This document shows positions 26,901-38,838 of a stretch of DNA of 64,000 nt, piece by piece. Location of the stretch: positions 8,465,813 through 8,529,812 of the forward strand of contig NW_023998464.1 of the NCBI RefSeq assembly GCF_014805625.2, in the 5' to 3' direction. Both the position numbers and the translations under genes were made by a program. The stretch is from Glossina fuscipes. Lineage: Eukaryota; Arthropoda; Insecta; Diptera; Glossinidae. Each line of letters opens with the position of its first letter. The stretch's first letter is position 1. Under the pieces are notes generated by a model that saw only the letters and a list, made by a program, of their open reading frames with translations, searched no databases and was not told where the DNA came from.

Positions 26901-27840
26901 TTTTATAGGGGACGGCGCTCAACGAAAAGGGTACCTTCCCATCCAAATTTTCTACATTCATTTTATATATCGAGATGGTAAAAGTAATACTTCGAAGTAA
27001 TAAGACATTTTGCGATGAATGGTCGTAAAAATGATCCTATTCAATTCATTTTCGAGAGGATTCAACTTTCATTAAAATTTCGCAAAAGTTATCACCTGCA
27101 AGTTGATTGAAAAAATAAATAGGTAAATTTCTGGGAGATAGTCGAACAGACGCACAAACAAAAGTATTTGCTTAAATTAATTCGGAAAATGATGTTGAAC
27201 CGATTGTTATATTAAAACCCATTCTGAGCGTTGCAAACATCTGCACACTTTATGTAGGGTATAAAAACCTACTGGCACAAGTTGTGTAGCGTATAAAAAC
27301 CCCAAAGTTTCGCATTTTAGAAAAACAAAATAATTTCTGGGACGTTAACGCTACAACAACATGTACATGCAAAAGTATGATATGCCTGCAAACTATGATC
27401 ATATGAGAGACACACATGCCACTCAAACGCATAAAAAGCAAATAGCAATTGATCGCTTGGCTATTATTAAGAGATGATCCTTCCATTTATAAACATATTT
27501 ACAAAAACACATATCCACGTATATATTAGCTGGACCTAACCTGTAAATCCAAGTAACTTTACATTGGATAATATAATCAGAGAAAGCCATGTCTTTACAT
27601 CATAGTAAAAATGAGAAAAATCAATTCAAGAGGTTCAACGACTTCAAATGCAACGTTAATGGATAAGAGACTGAGTAATGCTTACAAATTATCTTAGTAT
27701 GAAAGAGTATTCAATACATTTCCTTACAAATAAACACAATGCATGGCAATCTTAACACTAGTAATCCCGAGATGAATGCGCAACTAAGTAAAGTAGCGTC
27801 CGAGCCATAAGACGAATCAACACTTAACAGTTATGCGTGT
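23990..27840. other. Intergenic, AT-rich
   Basis: No supported gene. An (AT)n tract lies at about 24560-24580. A short plus-strand stretch near 25436-25515 (ADADTAATGALETLADSP) is protein-like but is flanked by stops. Confidence 0.45.
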
Positions 27841-27849
27841 TAAAAATTA

Positions 27850-28275
27850 TTAATAAGAAAAATTAAAAAAATCAATCGTACATAAACAATACTTTTTTAC
27901 GTCTTTGTTTGCTCCCCTCTTCTGCCTATGACTCTTTGTGGCGAGTTCATGACTGTGCGTGTACGCACATTGGATACCTTTTAAATAGATGATTGTTATC
28001 GAAAAAAAAAGGTTGAAAAAGTAATTTTGGTAAACAAACAAAATGGCTGCAAACAAAGAGTTTTCACTTCTTTGATATTTTTTGATTATTTCTAGATTAT
28101 CTTTCTTGTCCATGCTATTCAGCAAGGAAAACGGTTTCTTCCTAATAATTTTTTCGACTTTCTTCGCATAGTAAACTATAATGAACAATTTTTCAGTTTC
28201 ATATAAGTTAATAATTTTTCCTATGTTCATTTTCTCTTCAGCAATAGCAATCGTATCATTGATCCGCGGTTCGAT
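27850..28275 (-). CDS. Hypothetical exon-like open frame, ~140 codons
   Basis: The minus strand is open from a TTAG acceptor-like site near 28275 down to 27850. The frame contains KFDIEPRINDTIAIAEEK, MNIGKIINLYETEKLF and KKVEKIIRKKPFSLLNSMDK. It becomes hydrophobic (FVYQNYFFNLFFSITIIYL) and then basic. The first 80 residues look protein-like, while the end looks like intron read-through. This is one of the longer frames outside mobile elements, but in AT-rich DNA one frame of this length per window can occur by chance. I recognise no family. Confidence 0.25.
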   Translation of the reverse strand: MEPRINDTIAIAEEKMNIGKIINLYETEKLFIIVYYAKKVEKIIRKKPFSLLNSMDKKDNLEIIKKYQRSENSLFAAILFVYQNYFFNLFFSITIIYLKGIQCAYTHSHELATKSHRQKRGANKDVKKYCLCTIDFFNFSY

Positions 28276-28279
28276 ATCG

Positions 28280-30430
28280 AACTTTTGCTAACACCACCGT
28301 GGCAAAGACACTCACCAAAATATAAAACGCAACAACGCAAGTGGTCTTACGTTAATTAAATGTACTATGACCAACCGAGACGATTCGCAGAACATTCAGC
28401 AAACGAAACGAGTCATCTCAATACGAAATGTTCGATAACCCGACAAATAAGTATTATGTGCTAAAAATCCTCTATTTTTATTCAGTTGTTGACTTTAGGT
28501 TTCAGTGGACGAAATGGTGTTGAGTACGTCCTGATAGTCGGACCTGTTCGATTATGACATGTTTTTCAGTTTGAGTGTGGTTTACTAACTTCTTATTTTA
28601 TTCTATTCATAAAAAGAGAACAAAGCATCAAAAAACAGTGCAAAACAAACAAAAAATTGGAGAGTACCTGTAGGTGCTAAATTTTCGATTGCTTAAACTT
28701 TGTTGTAACAAAGGACCATTTTTAGGGGTGTATCAGGCCGACAAAAGATCAGCCGTAAGTGCTAAGATTTCGATAAATCTCGATAGACAGACGGATAGAG
28801 AGAAATCACCAAATTGAGTTTTACTGATCATATAGTCGCTTAGATGCATTTAAAGGTGCTACAAGCGATCGCGCCCAATCGACCACGATACTCCAAGGGG
28901 CACGGATAGCCACAAGAAGTATATTAGCTTTTACATTCAGCAAATTATGTATTTTAATTAAATAACAATATATAATAAAAAGGAATGAAAGATAAATTTT
29001 GCACTGACAGGTTAAAATTCGTTAGCACGGTATGTCTGCTTTTTATGATTAGTAAATAGCCATTCAAATGCATTAAGACCACTTTAAGAATATGACGCGC
29101 AACGCACGAAATCAACTCTAGTTAATTGAAGTATTATTGAAAAGAAATAGAAAGAAGACGAATGGTTTTGTGCATTACTTAAATAAATGGCATAACATTC
29201 TAAATAATTACTCACAACAAAAATAAACGAGTTCATCGCAGATTGTATCCAATCAATTATTTTCCTTACGGCTGCATACCAAATTTTTTGTGATCTTTCA
29301 AGAAAAAAAGCCGACTATTAAATTTTTATTTATTTAAGGAAACTGCTTCCTGCTACATTCTATTTCGAAAATATTCTGGCCTTTTCAATTTATTAAGTAG
29401 CAACCAACCGCACTATAGTATTATTTCCTACTTATAGAAATTCCGAAAATAACAATTTTTGTTGTTATTACAAATGAGAGAACAAGAACATGACATGGCA
29501 TGACATGAATGACTCCAGTGGTTATGCGAAATCATTGCTGGTTAACTTACATGATTAAAATTCCCATTCAATGCAGTGCAATTCATCATAGGACGAATCT
29601 TGATATCAATCATTTCGTCAATGCGGAAATTGTCATTATTCTATTAACACATTTCGTCTCAATTGTTCATCACTAGTGAATAATCAATATTCCATATTAT
29701 TTGTCAACATTATTGTTGATAAATTGTCTAGTTAAAAACTCTTGTAAGTACATTAAATTAAATATTCGAATTAAGTAAACGTTATTATATTACAGATATT
29801 GATTCTTATCCCCAGCAATTATAATTTCTGCTGTAACTGGCATAACTCATCTAAATTGTGCTTCGGTACATCGATATTTTGCAATGGCTTTTTATTAGCT
29901 GATAGTATATAAATAAAATGCAATGAAATATGCGTTAAAAGCAAGAAGATCTATAGCTTAGGGTATGCATCCTGCCTTTCTTGTTTTCTTGTTTTTCGTA
30001 GTAGTTAGCTTGCCCACAGTGGCTAAGTAAACTTCCGCTTATTCAGTTTCGTATTTGACATCGTCTAACAATTTTTTCGTGCGGACTTTTGGCTAATTAA
30101 CATAATAATTCTTTAAAAAATCCTGGCAAAATTCTATTTTTAGTGAGTTTTGTTTTAAACACATCTCTAGTGTTCGTTTGACTGAATTCCATTAACACCT
30201 TAACAGAGCGCTGTTAAAATTTTTGGTTTGTGTCTTTGCTAATCATATTTCAACATAATTTCACATCCTTACTGGGCACATTTTATGTAATCATAATTAC
30301 GAGTGCAAAATTTTTTTTGCATTTTTCCCCGCATGCTTGCGTAAATGCAATCAATATGTCAATTTGAATGTTGAGTGTCTATCCGTGCGTTTTCGGCTCC
30401 GTAATATCCTCCTGCAGCCTTAATTTTTAC
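28280..30430. other. Intergenic, no gene seen
   Basis: AT-rich sequence without supported genes. An imperfect 18-bp palindrome (TTAACAGAGCGCTGTTAA) lies at 30200-30217, related to a perfect one at 33509-33526. Confidence 0.5.
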
Positions 30431-30433
30431 AAG

Positions 30434-30718
30434 TGTATTTTGTACTAGGGTATACAATACTATAGTATTGTGTATTTTGTACTAGAATATATTGAACCAC
30501 AGTACAGGGTATTTTGTACTGGAATATATTGCACTACTGTATAGTGCATTTTGTACTGTAATACACTGTACTACAGCATAGCGTATTTTGTACCAGAATA
30601 TATTGTATTACAGTACAGTGTATTTTGTACTAGAATATTTTGTAATACAGTATAACGTATTTTGTACTAGTATATATTGTACTACAGTGTAGTGTATTTT
30701 GTACTAGTATGCATATAG
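30434..30718. repeat. 37-bp tandem array, eight units
   Basis: Units start at 30434, 30471, 30508, 30545, 30582, 30619, 30656 and 30693, an exact 37-bp spacing with no indels. The consensus begins TGTATTTTGTACTAGAATAT and continues with a TGTACTACAGTA-like half. Divergence between units is by substitution only. The array degrades into TATACTA-rich sequence and ends about 115 bp before the left inverted-repeat copy at 30834. Confidence 0.93.
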
Positions 30719-30833
30719 AGTATAGCATATATACTGTATAATGTGATATAATAATGTAATATACCATACTATTCTGTACTATACTATACTAGTACTTTAC
30801 TATACTCTACTAATACATTGTTTACTATACATT

Positions 30834-31031
30834 GTTAAAAATAATTTCCGAAAGAAAAGTCTGGTTTTTTTTGCTCATTCGACAGATACGTTTATATAGA
30901 TTCACGTGATATAGGTGAATATAGGTGACATTTTCTAGTTTGGCCGCACTAGAGTCTCAAATTTGGCTGTTCTTCCACATCCATTTTTCGCTAACGTACC
31001 AAATTTCAAAAAATCGTTAAAAATAGTTCCC
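30834..31031 (+). repeat. ~190-bp repeat, left copy of inverted pair
   Basis: This segment contains TATATAGATTCACGTGATAT, a GGTGAATATAGGTGACATTT block, TTTGGCCGCACTAG and CCAAATTTCAAAA, and reappears reverse-complemented at 33665-33858. Both the outer and inner edges carry a GTTAAAAATAGTTCCCGAAAG-like motif (30834 and 31016), as expected if the sequence derives from a tandem satellite with a unit of about 182 bp. No coding function is visible. Confidence 0.88.
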
Positions 31032-31650
31032 GAAAGAACCAAACATAAACGCTACTGAAAACGGGTGAGATTGGACTACTTCCCATATAACGCTTTATTC
31101 TGAGAATCATTATATGAATAACTACGTTAAGCGAAGCCAAAAAAGAAGACACTAACTTGAACGCATTGGAACCATCTATCAAATGTCCCTAAAAAATATT
31201 TATAGAAGATTCACAATAAAGCACCAAAATGCCTGAACAAGAAGATTGCGCTGGTTAGTAAATTGGAAATGCTGGTTTAGATCCTTCCTGTTAAGACTAT
31301 CCAAGTCAAAATAAATGCAATGATTCCACAGTCGATTGGGGTACATTTGCGTTATTATTATTCGATAAACCGCCCGGAACTCGTGATGAGCATTTATATG
31401 TAGTATCCGGTATGCGTGATAACAGGAAAGGAGACCAATCACTGCACCGGAGGTGCGTAATGAAATCATTTTTTGCAAGAGGCGGCAGTTTTCTCTAATC
31501 AGTATCATTATGTTCAAATCCGGTGTTAGTGAAAGTCCATAATACAACAAGACTTAACCGAAATTTTTTAAAATTATTTTATTAAATAATTAGAACACAA
31601 AAACTATGACAAATATTTGAAATTATATGTATAGACATCTATGTAAATTG
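31032..31650. other. Spacer between inverted repeat and SMC4 fragment
   Basis: A minus-strand frame of 116 residues (31200-31550) contains [20 protein letters not shown] and lacks a recognisable domain. It lies just downstream of the SMC4 stop. An AATAAA-like signal on the minus strand lies near 31578, where an SMC4 3' UTR would be expected. Confidence 0.35.
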
Positions 31651-32866
31651 CTATTTTGAAGGCGTTAACGATTTTTTGAATGTATCGCCGTCGTTAGCAT
31701 TATGCCCTAAGGGCGTTGGTAATGAAGTGCGATTCAAAATGGTGGTCTCTATTTGCAGATTTTGTGAGAGTTTAGTGCTTTCAGCTCGTGGTGCAACCGT
31801 CAAGTTAATACTGGTTTTATCCGCAACGTTTAAATTACTACTAGCATCTGTGTTGCTTTCATTTGGAGTGTTTCGCAGCTCAAATCTTTCATCCGTCCCT
31901 CATATATTTGGATTAAGTAAACTTTCATTTGCTTCCAGACTGCGTGCCTTGCGTATTGATGGGTGATAAATTAACCGGTTGCGATTGCATTGGCGTTTGA
32001 AAATGTTGCTGTTGTTGAGTACAGTCTACGTCAGACAATTCTGGAAGTACATTCATCAAACGTATGGATTCAGTGCCGTCCCCTACTTTATATATACCTA
32101 CCAAATAATCAGATAATACGAACGTGTTCGGTCCTAATGAGACAATAATGAACTGAGCGTTCTTTGTGCGTTGTTTAATTCAAAGTCTAAAGCAGCATGA
32201 AATATAAACGAGAGAGCTTGTAATAGTGCATAGCGAATACCAAAGCTAACGAAGATAAAGTCTTTTCCCCTCCTGACAAATTTTAAATATTTCTCCAGGT
32301 TTTTTCGGTGGTCTCACACTAAACGAGATACCCTCGGTAAAGGGATCCAAGGAATCCACTAATTCTAATTTCTCCTTGCGTAATCATTTGATACATTTCT
32401 TTAAGCTTGCGGGTGATACTATAGAAGTTTTGCACAAATTCATTGTAGCGATTCGTGCGAACATCGTCATATAATTGACGCATTTCGTAACGTTTGCATG
32501 TGACATCTTCAAGCACCTGTACTCACTCTAAATAAACATCGTGTTTCTCTATGTACTCGCCTCGCCGCGATAAGTTCGTTTTCTTTTGCAAGTCGCCTTA
32601 TACTGCATATCTTGTAAGTTAAGTGTGGACAATACTTCCCCGGTATAGGTTTTAAAAGGGGCTTGCGGTTCTGAATCACCAGGAATTTTAAGTAAACGCA
32701 AAGGTTCAGCTGCTCACGGAAACGAGGTATTTGGGTTTTAACATCTGAGATTTGAGCACCCATTGTTTCCACTTTCTTTTCAATCTCAACGCGTTTCAGT
32801 TTAAGTTCACTTTCATGCTTCTCTATATTTTGTAATTCTTTCTGTATTCCCGAAGCCTCTGTTTAA
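31651..32866 (-). pseudogene. glu: SMC4 (condensin ATPase) C-terminal pseudogene
   Basis: This is a decayed copy of the last third of SMC4, the condensin ATPase (gluon in Drosophila). On the minus strand the reading goes from the coiled-coil end (EIEKKVETMGAQISDVK, QIPRFREQLNL) through LEDVTCKRYEMRQLYDDVRT, RYNEFVQNFYS and KLKEMYQMIT to the head: DPFTEGISFSVRPPKK, the ABC signature NLSGGEKTLSSLALVFAM at 32261-32282 and below, and YKLSRLYFM. About 13 bases are then missing, at about 32195, exactly where the Walker B DEIDA should be, joining FM to the remnant of ALDF. The remaining tail is frame-shifted but keeps GIYKVGDGTES-like and FELRNTPNESNTDAS stretches up to a TAG at 31651-31653. There are several frameshifts and stops. 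No introns are visible in the matched part and the 5' end is truncated, consistent with a retrocopy. Confidence 0.9.
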
Positions 32867-33664
32867 CAGAATTGTTACGGTGTTTTTTCACCATTTATTG
32901 AAAGCAACTCTGCTCTCTCTCTCTCTCTCTCTCTCTATTCACAACACATGGAAAAAACCAGCTAACGGCTTTTAGCGAAAAGTCAAAGCCATTTCGCAAG
33001 TGCAAAAGAAGTTTCACAAAGTAAAAAATTGAGCAAAAGATTTAAAAAAACGAATTAGAAAGTTAAAAAATTTTACAGCCATCAATGAGTATGTATTGAG
33101 TTTTTAAAGTACTTGTCGCGCCTAGCAAAACATGGGGAGATAAGTACATAATTTATTCGCGCCAATAAGTTTCCGACTGTTGCTATATTAAATACGAGTT
33201 TTTATAAAAAGAGTGTTTACAACTTCATACTCTCTCTTTAGTCTCGTTGAGTTCAAAAATCAGTAAAGGGATTTGTGTAAGGTATGGAGAGGATGTGTCC
33301 ATAAAATATCGACTTCATAGATACATTTATGAAATAATTTTTTAGGTGAATTGCTCTTCTCAATAAATCGCTGTATTAACTATTTGTGTTCCTGTAAGAT
33401 TCTTGTATACATTTTAGTGTGACTATACATGTTTATAAGGCATGTATAGTCATGTGGAGATTAATTCGATTTTAACTAGTAAAGACACCTACCATATCTG
33501 TTAACAACTTAACAGAGCTCTGTTAAATAATTGCAATTGAGATATAGTTGGCTTGAAAGCTTAGTCCGTCTATATTAAAAAAAAGAAAATATTTTTGTGG
33601 ACATTTCATGAATCCATATAAAACTACCTTTTACACAAACTAAACAAATTCAAATTCTGCTTAT
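32867..33664. other. Spacer, with (CT)n and 18-bp perfect palindrome
   Basis: A (CT)n microsatellite occupies 32912-32938. A perfect 18-bp palindrome, TTAACAGAGCTCTGTTAA, lies at 33509-33526. The SMC4 homology breaks off at a TTTAACAGAATTG motif (about 32871-32885) that resembles the core of the 4.1-4.5-kb repeats. No gene is seen. Confidence 0.7.
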
Positions 33665-33858
33665 GGGAACTATTTTTAACGGTGTTTTGAAATTTGGTAT
33701 GTTACCGAAAAATGCATACGGAAAAACATCCAAATTTGACGCCCTAGTGCGGCCAAATTAGAAAATGTCGCCTATATTCACCTATATCACGTGAATCTAT
33801 ATAAAAGTACCTGTCGAATGGGCAAAAAAAAATCACACATTTCTTTCAGGAACTACTT
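33665..33858 (-). repeat. ~190-bp repeat, right copy of inverted pair
   Basis: This is the reverse-complement partner of 30834-31031, with conserved blocks AATATAGGYGACATTTTCTA and TTTGGCCGCACTAG. Similarity runs from GGGAACTATTTTTAAC at 33665 to CTTTCAGGAACTA near 33858 and stops sharply on both sides. It has accumulated substitutions and few indels relative to the left copy. Confidence 0.88.
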
Positions 33859-33859
33859 G

Positions 33860-36800
33860 GAAAGAACATCATTTGGATTTTATACAATGGATATTCTACA
33901 TTACGTAAACTTTTTCTTGTGCTTGCAGATAATGTCTTATTTGGACGCGTTCATACTGTAGAGTGAGCGCATACCGTCATATGCATCCACTTTGCGGTGC
34001 GACAGAATTATGCTAAATTTGCATAATTCTGTAGCAAAAAAATAAAAAACGCTCGCACTTCACCTGGCTGAGCATTGCATTTCGTAATGCAATACGATGC
34101 CAGGCGCCGCAATTGAACAATTATAATTTTTGTTAAGGTAAGCACAATTTAGTATAGAAATGAAGTATAAATAGTGCCCCTTTTTAATAAAGAACACCAT
34201 AAAATTTAGGGGCCGTCTCATGCCGAGATTCATTGGCAAATCTATGAGACGAAAAGACTTGGCGTTCTGAAAGCGAGCAGAACAGGGATACATCTGTTCA
34301 CCACAACACAGTCGCTCAAACACTGTCACACCATAAATACCACCTAAGTACTTCCTGTCAAACACCAACACTGATTATCTTCACAAAACTTTGTGTCCGG
34401 GAAATCGTTTAAAACATAACATTGTTGGGATAAACACTTGTAAGAATTTTAAACATGTATAATTCCTCTTTTGTTTAAGCATAATTATTTTATTATCATG
34501 AAATCTAAATTATTTTATTTGTGATCTCTTAATAAAGAATTTTTAAATTCCTTTACGATTTAAGGAATATTTTTAATGTTTTGTTTACCAAAAACTATTA
34601 AAAGATGCTTTTGCTATTCTGCCACACCCAGAAATGCCATAAGATGGGATACTCCCTGATGGCTGCTTGACGATACCAGTCCATAACAAAGAACAAATGG
34701 AGCTAAACTGTACAACATATCTTTTTGGATATAAGTAGAAAATTTGTAAAAACGTCACTATTCGCAAGTATATGCAAGCATGTGTGCTTTGTTCGTCTTT
34801 ATTAAGAATTATTAAATACTCAACGTTACAATGGCTACTTATATTAAGCAAGTAAATCAACTTTGTGAAAGGGTATCATAAAGAAAATCGAGTTCTAAGC
34901 ATACTTTAGAAAAGAGATGGGAATATAAGTCAGTAAATAAGGAATGTAACGTAACATATCTACAGTCCAAAATAAATCCTAAGCTTGCATTACATCTATA
35001 CTGCATTATTCCTGCTTCTTTTAAAGTAAAAAAAAATTTTTTCGATCGTGAATTTCTTTACAGCCCTAGCTAGAGACAAGTAGATAGCGAGATGTCCCAA
35101 CATTTTCTTCAAAATCCAAACTAATAACACATGCTTATAAGTGTTCCATAGCGTAAATTCTTTTGAAAACACACAGAAATCTATATGGTTTGCTTTGCAA
35201 ACGTTTGATACAATGTCACATTTTCGCTGTATTTTTGTTCGTACAAGTCAAGAGAATAAAAGAGGAGACAGTCAAATGGCTTCTAATTAACAGCGTTACT
35301 ATTGTTATTGAAAACAGAGATACCACTAAAGGCCTCAGATTTTACTAGTTTGTATTTTGACCAATACGTTGGGACATCTTGCCATTTAGTGTCCTCTGCT
35401 ATAGGCAATATCGGATTTGGTATGGACTTAATAAAAACATATAATTATCGTCCATTTATGCAACTGCTTTTTCTACGAATTCCAACAAAGAAGAAATGCT
35501 GCAGCCGTGCTCTGGGCGACCATCTTTGATCGACAACGATACTGTCGGCAAGGTCATGTTAGAACGAAATCCTTTTTCTTTCGGCACTTTAACCTAGAAT
35601 TTGTTTAAATGCGAGTTAATGCGACGACAAAACCTCGCGAATAATGTCACATCTTCATGACATGAAATAATGTCATGATGCTATATTTGAAACTACTAAA
35701 AACACAATAGTGGAGGGCGGCCCACAATAAAGTACCCCACTCGACCCCGTAGTTAATCACATTACGACCTTTCAAAATACGGCGTTACATGGAAAGTCGT
35801 CGAAAAGTGGTCTATTAAAGTTGTGCAGATGCAACCCAGAAGGACTTGAGACAGATGCACTTTTTATTGCCGTTCGACCGACCTACCTGTCCATCTCAAG
35901 TCTGCCCAGTTTGTATTGTATTTTGCATTTAACACATAGTGCGCAGTTTTCGGAATATTTTGAGAAATTTTGTGCACCGATATGTTTTGGCCCACAGTAA
36001 TCCTCCAGGTAACAGCAAGTGTAGTTTTTATGATTAGTCATACACTTGAAATGCAATGTAATTGGGAGCATTCAATAATACTTTTTTGTTATAAAAAGCT
36101 TTGAAGAGCAATGCAAACCATAAGAATTTTTGTAAAACTGCCAAGATAAGATGATTTACATGCACACAAAGTCATGGGCATACACATGGCTTTGATCAAA
36201 ATATTGATGACTAATTTACTTCATTTTTAAAATGTACAAAACATACTACAATATTGTTGCGTCACTTCTACACTCCCCATAATTTTGATATTTTTACCAA
36301 AAAAAACTTTTTTTAAGAGTAAACGCTTATAGCATCATTTGGAACCGCTATTATGATATAACTTCATCTAATAAATTGAAGTTACGATTTGATCATTTAA
36401 ATAGATTCATTGCAAATAGATTTATTAACATTTTTTAGGTTTTATTAGAAATTAGTCGAATAAATAATAGTGTTTTTAATATTCAAAACTCAAACTTTTT
36501 ATCTTCTCATATAAAGAATCGTTTAGGTGCATATTGTGCAATTTGCTTTCTTGTTATAGTTTCTGCTTTCATTTGTACTATTTTGGTATTACAAAGAGAA
36601 ATGGTTACATAAGCGAACTCAATATCAATTTTGTTATAAAACAAGATTCTTCAGAATATGGTTCTTAATTTTTCATAGAATACCAAATTAAGAACAAAAA
36701 TATCAGAAAATATACAAATGCTCCAAAATTTATGTTTCATTAAACAAAAGATTAAAAAGAGCATACGAGAACATATTGGACAAAAAAGGGTTAACGAATG

Positions 36801-38830
36801 CAGAAAAACAAAAATAATCAAGATAACAAACGATTAATCAAACGCACACCATAGCATTTTAGATATATACGCACGGGTTGAATTTCCATTGCTGTTTAAA
36901 ACAAGCAAATTAGTTAACAAAAAATGTGAAATCATTTAGCGGGATTGACGGAAACATGTCATCATTGCTTTTATACCAATCGCCAATCAATCAATCAATT
37001 TAGGCATATTTGGTTCGTTATGCTGTTTGATATACTCAGGGGTATATATATACGGATATTCTATAAATATATTTTCTTTCTTCTTCTATGGGCATATTCT
37101 TCTTCTATACACATATTCCTGAACGATCTTACGCCGATTTGGCCGTGTTGTTATGCTGCAACATTCGAAAACAATCTGTAAACAATTGTAATTTAAAATC
37201 TACATTTAAACTTCCGCTGTGGACATGGACCAACTATTATTTGGTTCAAGTAACAAGCAATCACAAATTTTTCAAGACCGGGCAAAACTCTTGGCTGTGA
37301 AAATGCTTTAAACTTAAAGTGCTTCGTTTTCTCGCTCTTAGGAAGAGCTTCTTCACTTGACACACAAAGTAAAGTGACCTTCTTTGTAAATTTTGTGAAA
37401 TTATTCAAATCGTTTTGTGATCCCCTCGACCTGCGTTTTCAGACTAAAAGATGAAGATTTGCAATTTACTCAACATTTATATTCGATGTATCAAAACAAG
37501 GTTTTCTATTATTAAAGTGTCCTTTTGACGTCGCCAACTGCACATTATGGTAGATACTTCCGACGCTTTTATATGTAAAAGATTTAATGAGCATTGTGTT
37601 GAAAGGTAAAGCCTTTGTGTGCAAGCGCCTGTCGGCGGCCGGCACCGCCCTAATGTAAACAAAACACGATTATATTACAGAAAATACTAGTTAAACTTAC
37701 CCAAGTCTTCCATATTTTAGTTGTCTTATAAGTAGATATTGCAGATATATTTCTTGTTTTTACGCTGACGAATACGGATGCAACAAAAAATTACGCACAA
37801 AAACAAATCAGACAAACACCCAAGTATTTAGCACGAATTTAAAAATTCAGGAAAATGAAACACTTTTGGGTTTAAATATTAATAAAAGAAATTTTTATGT
37901 TGAAAATATTTTAATGCTTTTTATCGAGTCTTAATTAATTGCAATCCAGTGATTTAACTTTTTCTTAATTTCACCTTCTTTCATACCACGCACGCAAATG
38001 TGAAATGCGTTGAGTTGTCAACATTAAAACCCAGTCACTAATCTTCTGCTTTCGTAGTTCAGAATACTACAATATTTAATATGGCTTATTGCTTTTAAAT
38101 ATAAAATACCCAAAGCTACCTCGCGGCCACTGCTCAGAAACATACACACACGCATCCGTGGAGAATTGGAGCAAACGAAATATAAATAATCGTTCCAAAA
38201 TTACAAAAGTCAACGAAATACCAATAGAAAAAATAAAATAAACAAAAAAAAAAAAAAGAAAAAGAAAGAGTTGCCAAACTTATCAATTAAATAAACTATA
38301 AGGAAAAATAGGTAATTTTTTTTGTGTACAGTAGATATTTGGTTTAAAAGACTATTTAGTGTGTTTGTTCGCAAGCGTTTTTTAAAGTCTGGTTGGAGTG
38401 AAAAAATACTTTGGTAAATGGAAGGGGAAAAATAAACATGAAACAAATTAGCAAAAAGAAAAAGGCTATGTAGACAACGCACGTAACACTGAACATAGCT
38501 GGAAGGTGAAAGAAAAAGATTTGGAAGCAGATTTTTGGTAACATCGAAGGTAAGCCAACTTCATTCACCAAGCGAATTACCACCAACGCCTAGAAACTGA
38601 AACTTGAAGCCAATAATGTTGACCCATAGCTCAACTCATATGTCACTCCATATTTTCAAAAAAAGTATTCTTCTTTTTGAAAACAATTTTGTTAATCCAA
38701 AAAACTGTGTCATTTTCTTTTTTTTAGTTCTAATGTTTGTTTAATGAGTTCAACAGCTACATTAGTTTGTAAGTGTACTTATCTTAAGATCGAAAGATTC
38801 ATGAGAATATAGAACAAATTGAAAATAAAA
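33860..38830. other. Gene-poor DNA
   Basis: No supported gene. A minus-strand frame at 34060-34371 (103 residues, with FERLCCGEQMYPCSARFQNA) is somewhat protein-like but unassigned. Short frames at 35163-35529 and 36945-37408 are unremarkable. An A-rich tract lies near 38235-38270. Confidence 0.4.
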
Positions 38831-38838
38831 ATTTTCGT

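Noticed and set aside
31676..31966. 96-codon plus-strand open frame
   Set aside because: It is antisense to the C-terminal tail of the SMC4 pseudogene, whose minus-strand reading (FELRNTPNESNTDAS...) explains the open frame.
35540..35860. Possible minus-strand LINE fragment (NYGVEWGTLLWAAL)
   Set aside because: Only one short stretch resembles a post-RT motif and it could not be aligned to either LINE family in the window.
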